DNA from: PALSA-505 sp963699015
GTDB lineage: Bacteria > Actinomycetota > Actinomycetes > Streptosporangiales > Streptosporangiaceae
Assembly (NCBI GenBank): GCA_963699015.1
Contig: CAVOSX010000001.1
Span: 62,001-126,000 of the forward strand
Direction: 5' to 3'
Length of the DNA: 64,000 bases
Notes under the pieces: generated by a model
Seen by the model: the letters and a program-made list of their open reading frames with translations, nothing else
Told to the model about the DNA's origin: nothing
The model's database searches: none
Translations under genes and position numbers: made by a program
In this document: one piece after another, positions 33,657 to 42,309 of the stretch
Position numbering within the stretch: position 1 is the stretch's first letter
Layout: each line of letters opens with the position of its first letter

Positions 33657-33729
33657 GCCGGTGTAGCTCAGCAGGCAGAGCAGCGGTCTTGTAAACCGCA
33701 GGTCAGGGGTTCGACTCCCCTCGCCGGCT
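33657..33729 (+). tRNA. tRNA-Thr (anticodon TGT)
   Basis: A full cloverleaf can be folded: acceptor arms GCCGGTG/CGCCGGC, D-arm around GCTCAGCAGGCAGAGC, anticodon stem GCGGT/ACCGC with loop CTTGTAA (anticodon TGT), and T-arm AGGGGTTCGACTCCCCT. The discriminator base is T. CCA is not encoded. It reads ACA and, by wobble, ACG codons. Confidence 0.93.
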
Positions 33730-33802
33730 CCCATCTCAACAGCAGACTTCCGAATCCCTGCTGTAGCTCGGCGCGCTCCCTGCCAGTCGTCCTTGCCTGG
33801 TG

Positions 33803-33817
33803 ATGGCGGGGAGGCCG
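33803..33817. repeat. 15-bp target-site duplication, left copy
   Basis: ATGGCGGGGAGGCCG directly abuts the left inverted repeat of the insertion sequence and is repeated perfectly at 35533-35547 against the right end. Confidence 0.85.
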
Positions 33818-33823
33818 TGTGCG

Positions 33824-33924
33824 GTTCCGGTAGATGCTGGACACCTGAGTTCCGGTTCCCGGGCGACAGTTTGCGGACGCGGTTCCGGTAGGTGCGCGGC
33901 AGTAGTTCCGGTTCCTGCGTGACA
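33824..33924 (+). repeat. Left-end repeat array of the IS element
   Basis: Two interleaved repeat types start with GTTCCGG. Type B, GTTCCGGTAG(A/G)TGC, is at 33824 and 33882 (58 nt apart). Type A, GTTCCGGTTCC followed by five variable bases and GACA, is at 33849-33868 and 33905-33924 (56 nt apart). The whole about 57-nt unit is therefore duplicated. These may be multiple transposase-binding sites. Confidence 0.8.
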
Positions 33925-34003
33925 CTGCGTGCTGCTTGCGGGCTTTTGGGCTGCCTGGGCGCTTGCCTGCGATCCATCGGTGGTCGCGGGGAGGGAGCGG
34001 GGT

Positions 34004-35530
34004 GTGCTGGCGGAGCTGGGCGTGGCCGGGCAGCGGTACCGGGCGGTGCTGGAGGTCCTGGATGTGGGCGCACCGGTGACCGATGTGGCCCGGCGGTATG
34101 GGGTGGCGCGGCAGACGGTGCATGCCTGGCTGCGCCGGTATGCGAGCGATGGCGGGCTGGCGGGGCTGGCGGACCGGTCGTCGCGGCCGGAGGGCTGCCC
34201 GCATCAGATGAGCGCGGTGGCGGGGGCGCGGGTGCTGGCGCTGCGGCGGGCGCATCCGGGGTGGGGGCCGTCACGGATCGTCTGGCAGCTGGAGCGGGAC
34301 GGCGTGGAGCCGTTGCCGGGCCGGGCGGGTGTGTACCGGGCTCTGGTGCGTCATGGGCTGTTCGCCCCCGGGCGGCGCCGCCGGCGGCGGGAGGACTACC
34401 GCCGTGGGGAGCGGGGCGCCGCGATGGAGTTGTGGCAGATGGATGTGATGGGCAGGGTGCATCTGGCCAGCGGCACCGAGGTCAAGGTTGTCACCGGCAT
34501 TGATGACCATTCGCGGTTTATCGTCTGCGCAAAGGTGGTGGCGGCGGCGACCGCCCGGCCGGTGTGCCTGGCGCTGACTGAGGCGCTGGCCCGGAATGGC
34601 ATACCCGGGCAGATCCTGACTGGCAACGGCAAGGTGTTTACTGCGCGTTTCGGCCGCGGCCCCGGCCCGGTGATGTTCGACCGGGTGTGCACGGACAACG
34701 GGATCCGCCATCTGCTGACCGCGCCGTACTCGCCGGCCACGACCGGGAAGGCGGAGCGGCTGGATAAGACGATGCGGCGGGAGTTCTTCACCCCGAAAGA
34801 CCGGGTGTTCGCGACGATTCCCGGGTTGCAGGCGGCGCTGGATGGGCGGGTGGCCGAATACAACGCCGGGCGGCCGCATCAGTCCTGTGGGGGCCGGCCG
34901 CCGATCGAACGGTTCCGGCTGGCTAACCGGTCCATCACCGCAGACGGCCCGGCCGCAGACCCGGAGCCGCCGGCTGCCCCAGCCGTGGCGCCAGCCCGGC
35001 CGGGCGGGGTGTCGCGATGGGTGAACGCCGCGGGCAAGATCTCCCTGGCCGGGTTCTCCTGCCGGGTCGGCGCTACCTATGCCGGGCAGCCGGCCGAGGT
35101 GGCCGTGGCCGACGGCCTGGCGGACATCCTGCACGCCGGGGCGGTGGCCGCCGCCCACGCCCAGCGGCTGCGCGCCGACCAGGCCGGCCGCCTGCCCCGG
35201 ATGCGGGTCTCCCGGCGGGCCCGGGACGCCACCACCGGACTGACCGTCACCCGCCTCGCCGACGGCGCCGGGGCGGTCAGCTTCGCAGGCACCAGCTACC
35301 AGGCCGGGCGGATGTGGTCCCGCACCCCCATCGACGTGACCATCGCCGGCGCCTCGGCGCAGCTGTCCAAGGACGGCAAGGTCATCCGCATCCACCCCAT
35401 CCGCCACGACCGCGCCCGCGAGCTCGGCGCGTTCGCCAACCCCAAAGGCCGCCCCCGCCGTAACAACTCCGCCATCGGCTACGTCGCCCAGGTACCGGAA
35501 CCCGGATGTCGCCCAGGTACCGGAACCTGA
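34004..35530 (+). CDS. IS481-family DDE transposase
   Basis: 508 residues. An N-terminal helix-turn-helix (GAPVTDVARRYGVARQTVHA) precedes a winged region and the rve integrase core: first Asp in LWQMDVMG, second Asp in CTDNGIRHLL, and Glu in TTGKAERLDKTMRREF. The domain after residue about 330 is an unusually long C-terminal region containing two similar Mu-type beta segments (ISLAGFSCRVGATYAGQP and VSFAGTSYQAGRMWSR). The GTG at 34004 has GAGGGAG 6 nt upstream; a longer frame reaches back to 33929 but covers the terminal repeats. The last 16 codons read through the right-end repeats. Confidence 0.88.
   Translation: MLAELGVAGQRYRAVLEVLDVGAPVTDVARRYGVARQTVHAWLRRYASDGGLAGLADRSSRPEGCPHQMSAVAGARVLALRRAHPGWGPSRIVWQLERDGVEPLPGRAGVYRALVRHGLFAPGRRRRRREDYRRGERGAAMELWQMDVMGRVHLASGTEVKVVTGIDDHSRFIVCAKVVAAATARPVCLALTEALARNGIPGQILTGNGKVFTARFGRGPGPVMFDRVCTDNGIRHLLTAPYSPATTGKAERLDKTMRREFFTPKDRVFATIPGLQAALDGRVAEYNAGRPHQSCGGRPPIERFRLANRSITADGPAADPEPPAAPAVAPARPGGVSRWVNAAGKISLAGFSCRVGATYAGQPAEVAVADGLADILHAGAVAAAHAQRLRADQAGRLPRMRVSRRARDATTGLTVTRLADGAGAVSFAGTSYQAGRMWSRTPIDVTIAGASAQLSKDGKVIRIHPIRHDRARELGAFANPKGRPRRNNSAIGYVAQVPEPGCRPGTGT
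35483..35528 (-). repeat. Right-end tandem repeat of the IS element
   Basis: GTCGCCCAGGTACCGGAACC occurs at 35483-35502 and again at 35509-35528, 26 nt apart. Its complement, GTTCCGGTACCTGGGCGAC, matches the type A repeat of the left end. Both copies lie inside the transposase reading frame. Confidence 0.85.
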
Positions 35531-35532
35531 CA

Positions 35533-35547
35533 ATGGCGGGGAGGCCG
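35533..35547. repeat. 15-bp target-site duplication, right copy
   Basis: ATGGCGGGGAGGCCG, identical to 33803-33817, directly follows the right inverted repeat. Confidence 0.85.
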
Positions 35548-35584
35548 CGTGGGACGCGACCGGGACGACGGGAGCCTGGAGCGG

Positions 35585-36274
35585 CTACTCGATGAGCGCG
35601 GGGAGCGCCTCGTGCGGGTTGCGGTCGCACTGGCTGGCAGCCGCGCTGATGGCGAGGACCCGCTGGCCGGAACAGCCTGGTAAGCGCGGAGTCTGCATGA
35701 ACCAGATCGTCGGCCCGCCGTCGGGGGCTCGCTGCTCGTCGACGATCTGGAGGCCGAGGGACTGATAGAACGGCACGTTGCGCGGGTTGCCAGTTTCCAG
35801 GAAGGCGGGGCACCCGTCCGCCCGGGCCCGCTCCAGGCCGTGCATCACCAGTATCCGGCCCAGCCCTCGTCCCTGCGCGGCCGGCGCGACGGCGACCACA
35901 TCGAGGAACCAGCAGGGCTCGCCGGGCAGGTGATCGCCCAGCCAGTCCCAGAACGCCGCATAGCGGAGACCGCCGTCGCTGGTCAGCGGGTTGATCGCGG
36001 CGCGGGCGGACTGCTCCATCTCCGCGAACCGCCCGACTACGCTGGGCGGCAGCCACGCGGCCGCGCCCTCGCAGTCGCGGGTCTTCCACAACGAGCCGAA
36101 CCCTATATAGGGATCCAGGATCACCCGGAACAGCTCGGCCAGCGCCGCTGGGGTCGCCTCGGGCATGGGCCAGCGGATCATCGCGTCGTCGCTGAAGGCC
36201 ACGGCGCACGTAGCTGCGAGGGCGGGCAGGTCGCCGGGTCCGGCCAGTTCCGGGACCACCCCCCCGTGATTCAT
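35585..36274 (-). CDS. GNAT-family N-acetyltransferase
   Basis: 229 residues. The acetyl-CoA-binding motif A is FLDVVAVAPAAQGRGLGRIL with the Q/R-x-x-G-x-G/A core QGRGLG, and motif B is FLETGNPRNVPFYQSLGLQI. The N-terminal part (FSDDAMIRWPMP, then RDCEGAAAWLPP) matches a common actinobacterial GNAT subgroup of unknown substrate. A TACAGT box ends 6 nt before the ATG at 36274 (positions 36281-36286), so the transcript is probably leaderless. The last 30 residues extend beyond the usual fold. Confidence 0.85.
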   Translation of the reverse strand: MNHGGVVPELAGPGDLPALAATCAVAFSDDAMIRWPMPEATPAALAELFRVILDPYIGFGSLWKTRDCEGAAAWLPPSVVGRFAEMEQSARAAINPLTSDGGLRYAAFWDWLGDHLPGEPCWFLDVVAVAPAAQGRGLGRILVMHGLERARADGCPAFLETGNPRNVPFYQSLGLQIVDEQRAPDGGPTIWFMQTPRLPGCSGQRVLAISAAASQCDRNPHEALPALIE

Positions 36275-36280
36275 AGACGT

Positions 36281-36286
36281 ACTGTA
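36281..36286 (-). promoter_or_regulatory. -10 box (TACAGT) of the GNAT gene, leaderless type
   Basis: TACAGT on the minus strand ends 6 nt before the ATG at 36274, with no Shine-Dalgarno sequence between. Confidence 0.42.
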
Positions 36287-36430
36287 GACCCGCGCCGCAG
36301 CGGTCGCGGCTCGCCGAGGCAGGGCCGGGAAGCTGGCTGATCTTGCTGACGCAGGCGCAAACAGCAGACCCGGACGACCCCGGCTGCGGCACGACAGGCA
36401 TGCGGAGTGCGGAGAACACTGGGGGCGGTC

Positions 36431-37222
36431 GTGGAAGATGACCCGAGACGCGAGGTCTTGCGCGCCGGGTTCGACAGGGCAGCGGAGGACTACCAGCGCA
36501 CCAGGCCCGTTTGCCCGCCGCAGCTGTTCACCGACTTGATCGACCTGGCCGCGCTCGAAGCGGGAGACCAGGTGATCGAGATCGGCTGCGGTACCGGGCA
36601 GGCGACCGTGCCGCTGGCCGAGCGCGGGCTATCGGTCACCGCTGTCGAGCTGGGTGCCGAGCTGGCGGCCATCGCCCGGCGCCGCCTGGCCGCGTTCCCT
36701 GCTTGCGAAGTGGTGACCTGCTCGTTCGAGGACTGGCAGGCCCACGATGCCGCGTTTGATGCTGTGGTGGCCGTCAACTCCCTGCACTGGATCGATCCCA
36801 GGCTTCGTTACGCCAAGCCGCACGGGCTACTGCGGGCCGGGCGTGTCATGGCCGTGGCCGGATGCCTGTGGGCACAGCCGGTGAACGCGGACCCCTTCTG
36901 GACGGACGTTCAAGCGGACTACCGGGCGGCAGGGTATGAAGGCAACCCGCCGCCACCGCCCGATCAGATCGGCCCACAGCACTTCCCGCCCGAGAGCGCA
37001 AGCCTGTTCGAGGAGGTAGCCAGTCTGCGCTACCCGTTCCAGATTCCCTGCAGTGCAGAGGATTACCTCGCCAACCTCGCCACCCAGTCCGGCACTCGCG
37101 CGCTCGGCGAGGCGCGAGGCGCCGAATTCCTCACCCGGGTGAGGCACCGGCTTGACTCGCTCGGCTGGCCTCAGCTGACCGCTACCTTCGTCGGCTACCT
37201 GACCGTCGGACGGCGGGCGTGA
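36431..37222 (+). CDS. Class I SAM-dependent methyltransferase
   Basis: About 263 residues. The SAM-binding motif I is VIEIGCGTGQATVPL, the acidic end of strand 2 is VTAVELGAEL, and motif post-I/II includes FDAVVAVNSLHWIDP. The layout resembles small-molecule methyltransferases of the methyltransf_11/25 type; the substrate is unknown. The GTG at 36431 has GGGGG upstream; an in-frame GTG at 36407 is an alternative. The upstream 130 nt show no further gene. Confidence 0.83.
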   Translation: MEDDPRREVLRAGFDRAAEDYQRTRPVCPPQLFTDLIDLAALEAGDQVIEIGCGTGQATVPLAERGLSVTAVELGAELAAIARRRLAAFPACEVVTCSFEDWQAHDAAFDAVVAVNSLHWIDPRLRYAKPHGLLRAGRVMAVAGCLWAQPVNADPFWTDVQADYRAAGYEGNPPPPPDQIGPQHFPPESASLFEEVASLRYPFQIPCSAEDYLANLATQSGTRALGEARGAEFLTRVRHRLDSLGWPQLTATFVGYLTVGRRA

Positions 37223-37409
37223 CCGCGCAAAGCTTGCCCGGGTAACCCCGGCAAGTACGGGTTGATCGCATCCCGCACCCGCCTATCAACCGACTTCACC
37301 GTGGCTTCCCCATTCAGGGAACATGCACAAGACCAGTCCGGGCGGCCAAGAGCGCAGCCAAGGCGCCGGCGGTCCGGTGAGAATGCGGCCCGCGTACGGT
37401 CATGACGGC

Positions 37410-38144
37410 ATGACGTACCTACCGGTGAATGACCTGCAGCTCTATTACGAGATCCGCGGCAGCGGGAGGCCGCTCGTGCTGCTGCACGGTGGCCTGATGA
37501 CCATCGACCTCAATTTCGGGCCGTTGCTGGAGCCACTCGCGGCGAGCAGGCAGGTGATCGCGGTGGAGCTCCAGGGACACGGGCACACCGCCGATACCGG
37601 CCGCCCGATGACGATCGGGGCGCTGGCCGGTGACGTCGTCGCGCTGCTCGACCATCTGGAGATCGCCGAGGCCGATTTCTTCGGTTTCAGCCTCGGCGGT
37701 CTCGTCGCGTACGCGATCGCGCTCGGCGCACCTGCCCGGGTCGGCAAGCTGATCGTCGCCTCGTCGGACGCGCACCGCCCGCCGGGCCGGGAGAGCGTGC
37801 CGCTCGGCGAGGACCGCCTGCCGACGCCAGCCGACTTCCAGGAGATGCGCGACGCCTACGACACGGTCGCTCCCGACCCCGCGCACTTCGACGAGTTCGC
37901 CGCCAAGAACTCGACGATGGTGCATGAGTTCCCCGGGTGGACCGACGAGCTGCGATCACTGCAGGCGCCGACCCTGCTGATCTTCGGTGACCGCGACTTC
38001 TCGCCGTTGCCTGACGTGGCGGAGCTGTTCGACCTCCTGCCGAACGCGCAGCTCGCAGTGCTCCCCGGGGCCACGCACGTCGGCCTGACGCGCCGGCCAA
38101 GTGAAGTGCTCGCGCTGGTTACGCCGTTCCTCGACGCGAGCTGA
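37410..38144 (+). CDS. Alpha/beta hydrolase
   Basis: 244 residues. The oxyanion strand is PLVLLHGGLM, nucleophile Ser is in FFGFSLGGLVAYA, Asp in LLIFGDRDFSPL and His in GATHVGLTRR, forming a complete triad. Substrate unknown. The ATG at 37410 is preferred because TACGGT lies 9 nt upstream and the protein then begins at the first beta-strand; an in-frame ATG at 37323 with AGGGAA upstream would add 29 poorly conserved residues. Confidence 0.83.
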   Translation: MTYLPVNDLQLYYEIRGSGRPLVLLHGGLMTIDLNFGPLLEPLAASRQVIAVELQGHGHTADTGRPMTIGALAGDVVALLDHLEIAEADFFGFSLGGLVAYAIALGAPARVGKLIVASSDAHRPPGRESVPLGEDRLPTPADFQEMRDAYDTVAPDPAHFDEFAAKNSTMVHEFPGWTDELRSLQAPTLLIFGDRDFSPLPDVAELFDLLPNAQLAVLPGATHVGLTRRPSEVLALVTPFLDAS

Positions 38145-38211
38145 GCGGCGACCACACCGGAACGGCTTCGGCCGCTGCTCCGCCCGTCCGACTGGCGCCG
38201 CCGGCGCGAGT

Positions 38212-38958
38212 TCAGGCCAGGTCGATGGCCAGGCCGCCCGCGGCGACGCCGACCCGGCCGTGGTACCCCGCACTCGCCGCGGCTTGCGCGGCCGCCGGAT
38301 CCGTGCCCGGCATCAGGTGGGTCAGCAGCAGCCGCCGGGCGCGGGCTTCGGCCGCCTCCCGGCCGGCCACGCGCGCGCTGGACAGGTAGCGTCGCGAGTC
38401 CTCCGGCACCTGAGACGGGTAGCTGGCCTCGGCCAGCAGCAGGTCGGCATCGCGGGCCAGTTCAGCCACGACGGGACTCGGCCCGCTGTCGCCGGTGTAG
38501 GCGAGCACCTGGCCGCCCGCGGCCAGCCGCACGCCGGCATTGGGCATGAAATGCGGCAGCAGCCGGGTTTGGATACCGAACGGCCCGATGTCGAAGTGGT
38601 CACCGGCGGCGAACTCGTGCAGCGTATAGGCGCTGTCGAGCATGCCCGCGCGGTCCAGTGCCAGCACCGCGTCCAGGGCGCCGGGCAGCGCGTAGACCGG
38701 CAGCGGCGGCGGCCGCAGATCATCGCGCAACGCCCGCGCCCGCAGCAGCGGATTCAGGTCGGCGCAGTGATCTGGATGCCCGTGACTGACAAACACCGCA
38801 TCGACGTCGTCGGCGGTGACCTGTTGCAGCAGCCGCGGCACGGTCGCGTAGCCCGGGTTGACCAGCAGCCGGAATCCGTCGTGCTCGACCAGGTAGCCGC
38901 TGCAGGCCTGGCCCGCATCCGGCCACGCACCACACCCGCCAAGCACCGTCAGCCGCAT
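38212..38958 (-). CDS. MBL-fold metallo-hydrolase (RNase Z-like group)
   Basis: 248 residues. Metal ligands His59, His61, Asp63 and His64 are in FVSHGHPDHCADL, a further His in LLPHFMPNAG, Asp in LAYTGDSGPSP and His in LLLTHLMPG. The two-zinc set is complete. The overall size and order are those of the arylsulfatase/RNase Z-like MBL proteins; a tRNA-processing role is not implied, because the exosite arm is absent. A TAGAGT box at 38967-38972 ends 8 nt before the ATG, so a leaderless transcript is likely. Convergent with the hydrolase gene. Confidence 0.85.
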   Translation of the reverse strand: MRLTVLGGCGAWPDAGQACSGYLVEHDGFRLLVNPGYATVPRLLQQVTADDVDAVFVSHGHPDHCADLNPLLRARALRDDLRPPPLPVYALPGALDAVLALDRAGMLDSAYTLHEFAAGDHFDIGPFGIQTRLLPHFMPNAGVRLAAGGQVLAYTGDSGPSPVVAELARDADLLLAEASYPSQVPEDSRRYLSSARVAGREAAEARARRLLLTHLMPGTDPAAAQAAASAGYHGRVGVAAGGLAIDLA

Positions 38959-38966
38959 CCCGCAGA

Positions 38967-38972
38967 ACTCTA
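38967..38972 (-). promoter_or_regulatory. -10 box (TAGAGT) of the MBL-fold gene, leaderless type
   Basis: TAGAGT on the minus strand ends 8 nt before the ATG at 38958 and no Shine-Dalgarno sequence is present. Confidence 0.4.
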
Positions 38973-38992
38973 CCGCCGGTGCCCGCTCGTGA

Positions 38993-40846
38993 TCATCCGT
39001 GCCGGCGGGATCGGACCCGGGCTGCGATGATCATCAGCCCGAGCGCCCCGGCCGGCGGCAGCGTGACCAGCGCCGGAAGCTGGTAGCGCCAGGAGAACTC
39101 CAGCACGTCAGATGCCAGCAGCACCGCCGCGCCGGAGAGGAGGAACAGCAGGCAGGCCAGGGCAGACTCCCGGTCGCCGGGGCCTGCGCGGCGCCGGACG
39201 GCCAGGCTCAGCGAACCGATCACGGCGGCCAGCACGGCGATCAGGTACAGCGGCCCCGGGGTGTAGCCGCCGTCCAGCTGGTAGCCGCGCAGGAACCTGG
39301 CCAGCGGCGCGGTGACGGCCGGCGCGCCGCCGCCGAACTGCCCGATCGCCGCGGTGACTTCGGGCCGCGTGGCGTGCGGCGAGTAGAAGGGGTAGGAGCC
39401 CTGGAACTGCCAGCGTGAGATCGGTGTATCGCCGGGGCTGGTCACCCGCCGTACAGCGAACAGCTTCGCGGCATCCCTGGCGATGGCCGAGGCCACCTGC
39501 AGCGGCTGCTGAGTGAACACCGTCCGGGTGAACGAGGAAACGGCATGTGAAGCCTCGGCCGGGGGAAGCTCGGCGTAGTAGCGCCGCACCGGGGAGACCG
39601 GGCTGTGCAGCAGGCCGTCATCGCCGAGGGCCGCCTTCTGCGCCGTGGTCGGGCACATCGCCCGCTGGCTGGCGGGCACCCGCAGTGTCGCGCAGTCGGC
39701 CGCGGCCGCCGCTCGCCCGTAGAGCCCGCCGGTGCCGGCGTTCGACAGCCGGAAGTGGCCGGTGACAGCGGCGGCGATACTCATGTAGACGAGGATCGGC
39801 AGCACGAAGGCCGCGCACAGCAGGCCGGCCCGGCCGAGCGCCCGTCGCCAGCCGCCGCCCGCGGCCAGCAGGTACGCCACGGCCGGCAGCACGAGCACCT
39901 CGCCCACCTGAGCGACCGTCGCCGACAATCCGAGCACGACCCCGGCCGCGCCGATCGTCCACCACGGCGGCCGCGGACGCCACAGCAGCAGCGCCAGGCC
40001 CGCCACGATCAGGGCCTCGAACCAGACGTCCGGCATGACAGTCTGCTCGATCTGAAGCTGGTAGGCGTCGAGCAGCACGGGCGCGGCGGCCAGCGCGGCC
40101 AGCCACCGCGCGCACCCGCGGCGCAGCAGCACGACGTAGATGACCACGGCCATGGCCAGCCCGAGGACGTGCTGCACGGCGGCCACCGCGTCCAGGTTGC
40201 CGGCCACCAGGATCAGCCGCAGCGGTACCCGGTAGCCGACCGGGTCGTTCCCGTCGGCGTGATACAGGTACCGGGTGCTGTCGATGTAGAACAGCACGGG
40301 CCGGTAAGCGATCTGGGTCAGCACCCGCAGCACCAGCCCGGCCAGCAGCAGCACGGCCATCAGCCAGTGCCGCGCCAGCACCGCCCGGAGCGCCCCGGGC
40401 GCCCGCCCGGCCCCGGCGCGGAGCCTGCCGCCCGGTCTCGGCGCGCCCGCAGCGCCCGCCGCAGCCCGGCCACCGGCCGCAGCCGGGCCCCCGGCCGGCT
40501 GCTCGCCCGTGCGGGCCTCGCTCGCGCGGGCCTCACTTCCGCGGGCCTCGCTCGCGGGGGCCTGGCTCGCGGGGGCCTGGCTTGCCGGGGCCTCGCCCGT
40601 GCGGGCCTGGCTCGCGGGGGGTTGGCTCGCGGGGGGTTGGCTTGCCGGGGACTCGCCCGTGCGGGCCTGGCTCGCGCGGGCTTCGGTCATGCTGGCTTCA
40701 GTCGCCGGGGGCACGGTCACCTCACCGCCGGCCGCATGATCGGTGGCGCCGGCCGCAGCGGCCCGGATCTCCGCCGCACGTCCGGCAGGTATCTTGGGCG
40801 TTCGCATCAGGCATTCCGATGGTGTGACGGCCTCCCGGCTGGCCAT
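38993..40846 (-). CDS. Polytopic membrane protein, GT-C-like, with repeat-rich N-terminal tail
   Basis: 617 residues. Residues 50-115 are a hydrophilic Ala/Ser/Pro/Gln/Glu/Arg tail built from units such as ASQARTGE, SPASQPP and ASEARG. From about 155 on there are about nine to ten hydrophobic helices, with an extracytoplasmic loop near residues 365-480. An acidic stretch (YIDSTRYLYHADGNDP) after the first helix and the helix layout resemble GT-C glycosyltransferases that use polyprenyl-linked sugars. The precise function is unknown. The ATG at 40846 is the longest start; an ATG at 40807 is also possible. Divergent from the next envelope gene. Confidence 0.7.
   Translation of the reverse strand: MASREAVTPSECLMRTPKIPAGRAAEIRAAAAGATDHAAGGEVTVPPATEASMTEARASQARTGESPASQPPASQPPASQARTGEAPASQAPASQAPASEARGSEARASEARTGEQPAGGPAAAGGRAAAGAAGAPRPGGRLRAGAGRAPGALRAVLARHWLMAVLLLAGLVLRVLTQIAYRPVLFYIDSTRYLYHADGNDPVGYRVPLRLILVAGNLDAVAAVQHVLGLAMAVVIYVVLLRRGCARWLAALAAAPVLLDAYQLQIEQTVMPDVWFEALIVAGLALLLWRPRPPWWTIGAAGVVLGLSATVAQVGEVLVLPAVAYLLAAGGGWRRALGRAGLLCAAFVLPILVYMSIAAAVTGHFRLSNAGTGGLYGRAAAAADCATLRVPASQRAMCPTTAQKAALGDDGLLHSPVSPVRRYYAELPPAEASHAVSSFTRTVFTQQPLQVASAIARDAAKLFAVRRVTSPGDTPISRWQFQGSYPFYSPHATRPEVTAAIGQFGGGAPAVTAPLARFLRGYQLDGGYTPGPLYLIAVLAAVIGSLSLAVRRRAGPGDRESALACLLFLLSGAAVLLASDVLEFSWRYQLPALVTLPPAGALGLMIIAARVRSRRHG
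40494..40700. repeat. Coding minisatellite in the N-terminus of the GT-C-like gene
   Basis: About 15-nt units such as GCGGGCCTGGCTCGC and GGGGGCCTGGCTCGC repeat with small changes for about 200 bp, encoding ASQA, ASQP and ARTGE words on the minus strand. Unit length is a multiple of three, so copy-number changes keep the frame. Confidence 0.75.
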
Positions 40847-40980
40847 AACCTACCAAGTGACCGAGGGTCGCGTCCGCGCTCGCAGGCCGCGAGGACGCGC
40901 GGTGCAGAGGCTACCCGACGCCGGACCGTCCTTCACTGCACCACCCCAGCCGTGACGATCAAGGCGGAGGGAGGGATCGC

Positions 40981-42309
40981 GTGCCCGCGCTGACGTCGGC
41001 ACCCGAGGGCGCGACCTCCCACGGCGGCGAGCCGGCGCCCGGCTCGCTGGCCGCGGTCGGCAGGGGCTGGCTGGTGGCTCTCTTCCTGGCCTGCGCCGGG
41101 TACGCGGCCGCGGTCGCGCTGCTGGCCAGCAGCGGCGTGCAGCACAGCTGGGCGGTCGTGGCGGCGCCCTGCTACACCGCCGCGGCCCTGGCCGCCGCGT
41201 TGCCGCGACGCGGCCGGGATCTCGGCGCTGCTGCTGAGCCTGGGCGGCGGCCTGGCGGCTCCGCTGGGCTGGCTGGTGGCCGAGAACCGGGCCCTGCAGG
41301 AGGTCCGGGTGATTTCGCACGGGGCCTGGCTGCTGATCCAGCACGGCACCCCCTACCTCGGCGTGGCGACGCTGGCCGGCACGCAGAACCCGGAAGCCTA
41401 CAACCCGTACCTGCCGGCCATGATGCTGTTCGGGCTGGGCCGGGCGGCGGGCGGCCGCGCCCCGCTTACCGACCCGCGGATCTGGTTCGCCGTCGCGTTC
41501 GTCGCCGTCTTCTGGCTGGCCCTGCGGGCCGTCGGCACACCGGACAGCGGCCGCTGGACCGCGCTGGTGACCGCGACGCCGGTGATCGCCTTCCCGCTCG
41601 CCGTCGGCGGCGATGACGTGCCGGTTCTCGGCCTCATGTGCCTCGGGCTGGGGTTGTTGTCGCGAACGGCGCGCGAGACCCGGCCGGTGTCCCGAGTCGC
41701 CGGTACAGGCCTGGGTGGGCGGGGCTCGGCCTCGCCGCGGCAATGAAGGCCACGGCCTGGCCGGCGGTGCTCATCGCCGCGGTGCTGGTGGGCGGCCGGG
41801 ACGGCAGGCACGCGCTGGCCCGGTTCTCGGCCGCGGTACTGGCGGCGCTCGTCCTGCTCATCGGGCCGGTCGCCGCGGTGTCGCCGGCGGCGCTCTGGGA
41901 CAACACGGTCTTGTTCCCGCTGGGCCTGGCCAGCGTCAAGTCCGCGGCCACCAGCCCGCTGCCCGGAGTCCTGCTCGCCCAGACCGGGCACGCAGGCCAC
42001 CTGGCCGCCACCGGGCTGCTGGCGCTGGCAGGGCTGGGAATCGTGATGTCCCTGGTCATATGGCCGGTGCGGGACGTCCGCAGCGCGACGTGGCGGCTCA
42101 TCATCGGCCTCGCCCTGTTGTTCGCGCTCGCGCCGTCCACCCGGTTCGGCTACTACCTCTACCCGGTCGGCCTGTGGATGTGGCTGCGGGTGTCGAGCCC
42201 CGGGGCCGGTCCGGGGTCGGCCGCACCACGGGCTGGCGCGGGGGCGGGCCAGCCGGGTTCGCGAGACAAGGCTGGCCGCGGCCCCGGCCGGATACGGTTG
42301 GACAGGTGA
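40981..42309 (+). CDS. Polytopic membrane protein, GT87/DUF2029-like, two apparent frameshifts
   Basis: About 442 residues when repaired. The reading starts at GTG 40981 (GGAGGGA upstream), leaves frame near 41205, continues as LLLSLGGGLAAPLGWLVAEN, and shifts again near 41700 into GLGLAAAMKATAWPAVLIAA. The protein has about ten hydrophobic helices, a conserved external-loop stretch (ISHGAWLLIQHGTPYLG, NPYLPAMMLFG) and the ATRFGYYLYPVGL-like C-terminal part typical of GT87/DUF2029 mannosyltransferase-like proteins. Its 3' end overlaps the next gene by 4 nt. Frame changes keep the hydrophobic pattern on both sides, so sequencing errors are likely. Confidence 0.68.

Larger units (their letters stand above)
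33818..35532 (+). mobile_element. IS481-family insertion sequence, 1715 bp, intact
   Basis: The ends are imperfect inverted repeats: TGTGCGGTTCCGGTA (33818-33832) and, read inward from the right, TGTCAGGTTCCGGTA (complement of 35518-35532), 13 of 15 matching. A perfect 15-bp direct repeat flanks both ends. One intact DDE transposase gene fills the element. It sits between tRNA-Thr and the 3' end of an acetyltransferase gene, breaking no gene. The intact ends, target duplication and transposase suggest a recent insertion. Extra internal copies of the terminal sequence are listed separately. Confidence 0.88.

Noticed and set aside
33657..33729. tRNA-Thr as an integration site for a larger island
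   Set aside because: No repeat of the tRNA 3' end and no integrase were seen; the nearby IS element has its own target duplication.
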